A DNA stretch of 9,719 bases. Source: Erysipelotrichia bacterium. Lineage in GTDB: Bacteria > Bacillota_I > Bacilli_A > Erysipelotrichales > Erysipelotrichaceae. Below the pieces are notes generated by a model. The model made no database searches, was not told the DNA's origin, and saw only the letters and a list, made by a program, of their open reading frames with translations. The stretch covers positions 1-9,719 of the forward strand of contig SAAR01000120.1 in NCBI GenBank assembly GCA_009916335.1, given 5' to 3'. The number at the start of each line of letters is the position of its first letter. Position 1 is the first letter of the stretch. The translations under genes were made by a program, and so were the position numbers. Below are positions 7,094 through 9,719 of the stretch, one piece after another.

Positions 7094-7117
7094 AAAAAAA
7101 AGACCAACTGGTCTTTT
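7094..7117 (-). terminator. Intrinsic terminator between secG and rnr
   Basis: A 9-bp perfect stem, AAAAGACCA with TGGTCTTTT, is followed by a U-tract. It starts 3 bp after the secG stop. Only about 30 bp remain before the rnr start. The stem is also symmetric enough to work on the plus strand. It probably limits rather than abolishes transcription into rnr. Confidence 0.85.
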
Positions 7118-7120
7118 CTG

Positions 7121-7342
7121 TTATTGCATTCTAATAATGACTACTAAGATGAAGAAAATAATTCCACATACTAAAGTAATACGACTTAGAACCTTTTCGG
7201 CTCCTCGCTCTTTTACATTGGCGAATAGGTTTAGCCCTTCACCACCAGTAAAAGCACTACTAATTCCATCAGATTTACCACTTTGTAATAGAGTAAGGAT
7301 AATAATAACAGCAGAAATAACCATTAATAAAATATCTAACAT
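7121..7342 (-). CDS. secG: Preprotein translocase subunit SecG
   Basis: This is the small auxiliary subunit of the SecYEG channel. The 73-residue protein has the SecG layout: transmembrane helix 1 (about 3-20), the conserved LLQSGKSDGISSAFTGG loop (18-34) with a glycine-rich turn, and transmembrane helix 2 (about 52-70). An AGGAGG site at 7350-7355 lies 7 nt before the ATG. It has its own promoter upstream and a terminator directly downstream, and occupies its usual position between eno and rnr. Confidence 0.95.
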   Translation of the reverse strand: MLDILLMVISAVIIILTLLQSGKSDGISSAFTGGEGLNLFANVKERGAEKVLSRITLVCGIIFFILVVIIRMQ

Positions 7343-7370
7343 GACTTTGCCTCCTCACTTTCGCTTTCTT

Positions 7371-7398
7371 ATTATACCACATAAAACGATAAAAACAA
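7371..7398 (-). promoter_or_regulatory. Promoter of secG (extended -10)
   Basis: A consensus -10 TATAAT (7371-7376) is preceded by TGG (an extended -10). A moderate -35 TTGTTT (7393-7398) lies 16 bp away. It is 28 bp upstream of the secG start. Confidence 0.75.
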
Positions 7399-7408
7399 TA
7401 AAAGTTTC

Positions 7409-7449
7409 AATTTTGTCAATAAACTGATTTCTTAATTTTAGACAAAATT
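7409..7449. repeat. Inverted repeat upstream of the secG promoter
   Basis: The perfect 9-bp arms AATTTTGTC (7409-7417) and GACAAAATT (7441-7449) have starts 32 bp apart, close to three helical turns. They lie just upstream of the secG -35. This could be a paired operator or a weak AT-rich hairpin; no regulator is evident. Confidence 0.4.
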
Positions 7450-7516
7450 ATGAATTCTAAATATTAAAAATAGAACTTTCTTCTATTTCTAACCCTCATT
7501 TCATCTTTTCTCAATT

Positions 7517-7546
7517 AAAAAAAGCCCCCAAATCAATGAGGGCCTT
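7517..7546 (-). terminator. Rho-independent terminator of eno
   Basis: A 9-bp stem, AAGGCCCTC with GGGGGCTTT (two G-U pairs), with an 8-nt loop, is followed by Ts. It starts 15 nt after the eno stop. Confidence 0.85.
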
Positions 7547-7561
7547 ACTTTACACGTTTAA

Positions 7562-8934
<1,373 letters not shown>

Positions 8935-9023
8935 GATAGTTATCTATGTATTTTGTTAAAAAATTCACATTTTAAACGTACCTTTTTTAATTTTATTGAA
9001 GTAAGCACTTTCACTACAAATGC

Positions 9024-9212
9024 TTAACGTCTTTTTCTTTTTGTTTTATTACTTGATTGTAAAAAAACACCAAAGGCAATTAAAATTATCGGCCAGTAAC
9101 GTACTAGCAAATAAGAGCTTGCTTCTACAAAATCACGAATATCAAAATTAGGTCGAATTAGTAAAAGAATACCGATTAAAGTAGCAAACATACCAATTTT
9201 ATGTTTCATCAT
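9024..9212 (-). CDS. Small membrane protein with a LiaF-like (DUF5668-type) transmembrane segment
   Basis: This 62-residue protein has two likely membrane helices: about 6-20 (IGMFATLIGILLLI) and about 35-51. The second contains YWPIILIAFGVFL, which resembles the WPxxLIxxG pattern of LiaF/LiaI-type membrane domains involved in envelope stress sensing. It ends in a strongly basic tail, KTKRKRR. The family resemblance is from memory of the motif only, so the function remains hypothetical. Two adjacent ATGs (9212 and 9209) follow GAGGTGA, and the second is better spaced. It lies after a strong terminator with no clear promoter visible, and a weak hairpin overlaps its stop. Confidence 0.7.
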   Translation of the reverse strand: MMKHKIGMFATLIGILLLIRPNFDIRDFVEASSYLLVRYWPIILIAFGVFLQSSNKTKRKRR

Positions 9213-9243
9213 TTCACCTCATCTACATCATAAACATAAGCAT

Positions 9244-9275
9244 AAAAAAAGAATGTCGAAATATTTCAACATTCT
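9244..9275 (-). terminator. Terminator after the ABC transporter operon
   Basis: A 13-bp near-perfect palindrome, AGAATGTTGAAAT with ATTTCGACATTCT (one U-G), is followed by seven Ts. It begins 4 bp after the stop of the small membrane gene at 9280 and ends the peptide transporter operon. Confidence 0.88.
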
Positions 9276-9279
9276 ATCT

Positions 9280-9468
9280 TTAATGGAAGAAAGCATTCCA
9301 GCCAGCAATAAAAATAAATAATATAAATAAAGCTGCTAGCAATATTGGACCAAATACACTAATTGCTGCAATGATTAATGCCCATATGTCATTTTTTTCA
9401 AGCTCTACTTTTTTATTAGGATCAACTTCTTTTTTCTTCAGCAAATCTCTAATATGTACTTTTGCCAC
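9280..9468 (-). CDS. Small membrane protein coupled to the peptide ABC transporter
   Basis: I do not recognise this protein. With a GTG start at 9468 it is 62 residues: a charged N-terminal half (KVHIRDLLKKKEVDPNKKVE) and a C-terminal hydrophobic stretch (about 28-57) long enough for one long or two short membrane helices, ending WNAFFH. The GTG overlaps the stop of the transporter gene by one base (TAGTG), so it is probably translated by coupling, with GGAG 10 nt upstream. A longer frame from an ATG at 9495 would overlap the transporter gene by 28 bp and lacks a ribosome binding site. Its place as the last gene before the terminator suggests an accessory role with the transporter; this is an inference. 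Confidence 0.65.
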   Translation of the reverse strand: MAKVHIRDLLKKKEVDPNKKVELEKNDIWALIIAAISVFGPILLAALFILFIFIAGWNAFFH

Positions 9469-9719
9469 TATTTGAATTCTCCAGCAAAATGACATTGCAC
9501 TTTATGATTAGCTTTCACTTCTTTTACTTCAGGTACTTTTTGTGAACAAATCTCTTTCGCAAACGGGCAACGAGGGTGGAATTTACAACCACTCGGTGTA
9601 TTTACATTACTAGGAATTTCTCCTTTAATAGTTTGCATTTCTGTTCTTTTTTCAGGATCAGGCAATGGAATTGCTGACATTAATGCTTTTGTATATGGGT
9701 GCTGTGGATTATTGTAGAT
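9468..9719 (-). CDS. Oligopeptide/dipeptide ABC transporter ATP-binding protein, C-terminal end (partial)
   Basis: Only the last 83 codons are present; the Walker motifs lie beyond position 9719. The C-terminal oligopeptide-transporter (oligo_HPY) domain is clear: NPQHPYTKALMSAIPLPDPEKR, then the cysteine-rich GCKFHPRCPFAKEIC and QCHF. This is the OppD/OppF/DppD/DppF family, whose ATPases power peptide uptake at the inner face of the membrane. The position at the operon end and the ending resemble OppF/DppF, but the exact subunit cannot be fixed from this fragment. The internal ATG at 9680 is not its start; the frame continues through the edge. Confidence 0.92.
   Translation of the reverse strand: MYNNPQHPYTKALMSAIPLPDPEKRTEMQTIKGEIPSNVNTPSGCKFHPRCPFAKEICSQKVPEVKEVKANHKVQCHFAGEFK

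Noticed and set aside
7414..7419. TTGACA on the minus strand as the secG -35
   Set aside because: It is 37 bp from the TATAAT at 7371, far beyond a usable spacer. TTGTTT at 16 bp plus the extended -10 fits better.
7089..7427. Plus-strand open frame of 112 codons over secG
   Set aside because: It runs antisense through secG, its terminator and its promoter. The protein is low-complexity with no family features.
7468..7488. 8-bp AT-rich hairpin (AAATAGAA with TTCTATTT) after the eno terminator
   Set aside because: It is low in GC, and a strong terminator lies just before it. Too weak to call as a separate feature.
9002..9026. Hairpin (TAAGCATTT with AAGTGCTTA) overlapping the stop of the small gene at 9024
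   Set aside because: No U-tract follows it on the minus strand, and on the plus strand the Ts come too late and no gene needs it. It may be a weak terminator at most.

Overview
This is a low-GC Gram-positive (Bacillota) chromosome segment. Every gene I can support lies on the minus strand. The evidence is AGGAGG-type ribosome binding sites, sigma-A style promoters, U-tract terminators, a one-piece tmRNA, and the gene order eno - secG - rnr - smpB - ssrA typical of this phylum. The AT-rich coding and a short RNase R suggest an Erysipelotrichia-like gut lineage. That placement is an inference and was not tested.

Reading in the direction of transcription (right to left): (1) 9719-9213 holds the 3' end of an oligopeptide/dipeptide ABC transporter ATPase, a coupled small membrane protein that ends at a strong terminator, and then a second small membrane protein with a LiaF-like 'WPIILI' segment. 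(2) 8934-7517 is enolase with its own extended -10 promoter and terminator. (3) 7398-2873 is the translation-quality-control and RNA-decay block: secG (own promoter, followed directly by an intrinsic terminator), rnr, a CapA-type lipoprotein, smpB, and ssrA (tmRNA) with its own promoter and terminator. RNase R, SmpB and tmRNA act together in trans-translation. (4) 2912-2597 is a gene-free stretch of 316 bp. It holds two tandem terminators, four perfectly spaced 19-bp direct repeats and a near-consensus promoter. (5) 2596-1 is an operon driven by that promoter and is the most unusual part of the window. A 525-codon protein joins a methyltransferase fold lacking its catalytic motif to a type I restriction specificity domain. 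A 12-bp gap later comes an open frame with a complete ADP-ribosylglycohydrolase domain that continues in frame into the N-terminal domain of a type I DNA methyltransferase M subunit, cut by the window edge. This looks like a variant type I restriction-modification or defence locus next to the 3' end of ssrA, a classic integration site.

The ADP-ribosylglycohydrolase/M fusion and the pseudo-methylase/S fusion are the best candidates for an undescribed system. The rest of the locus (an active methylase domain, HsdR or another effector) would lie left of position 1 and cannot be judged here.
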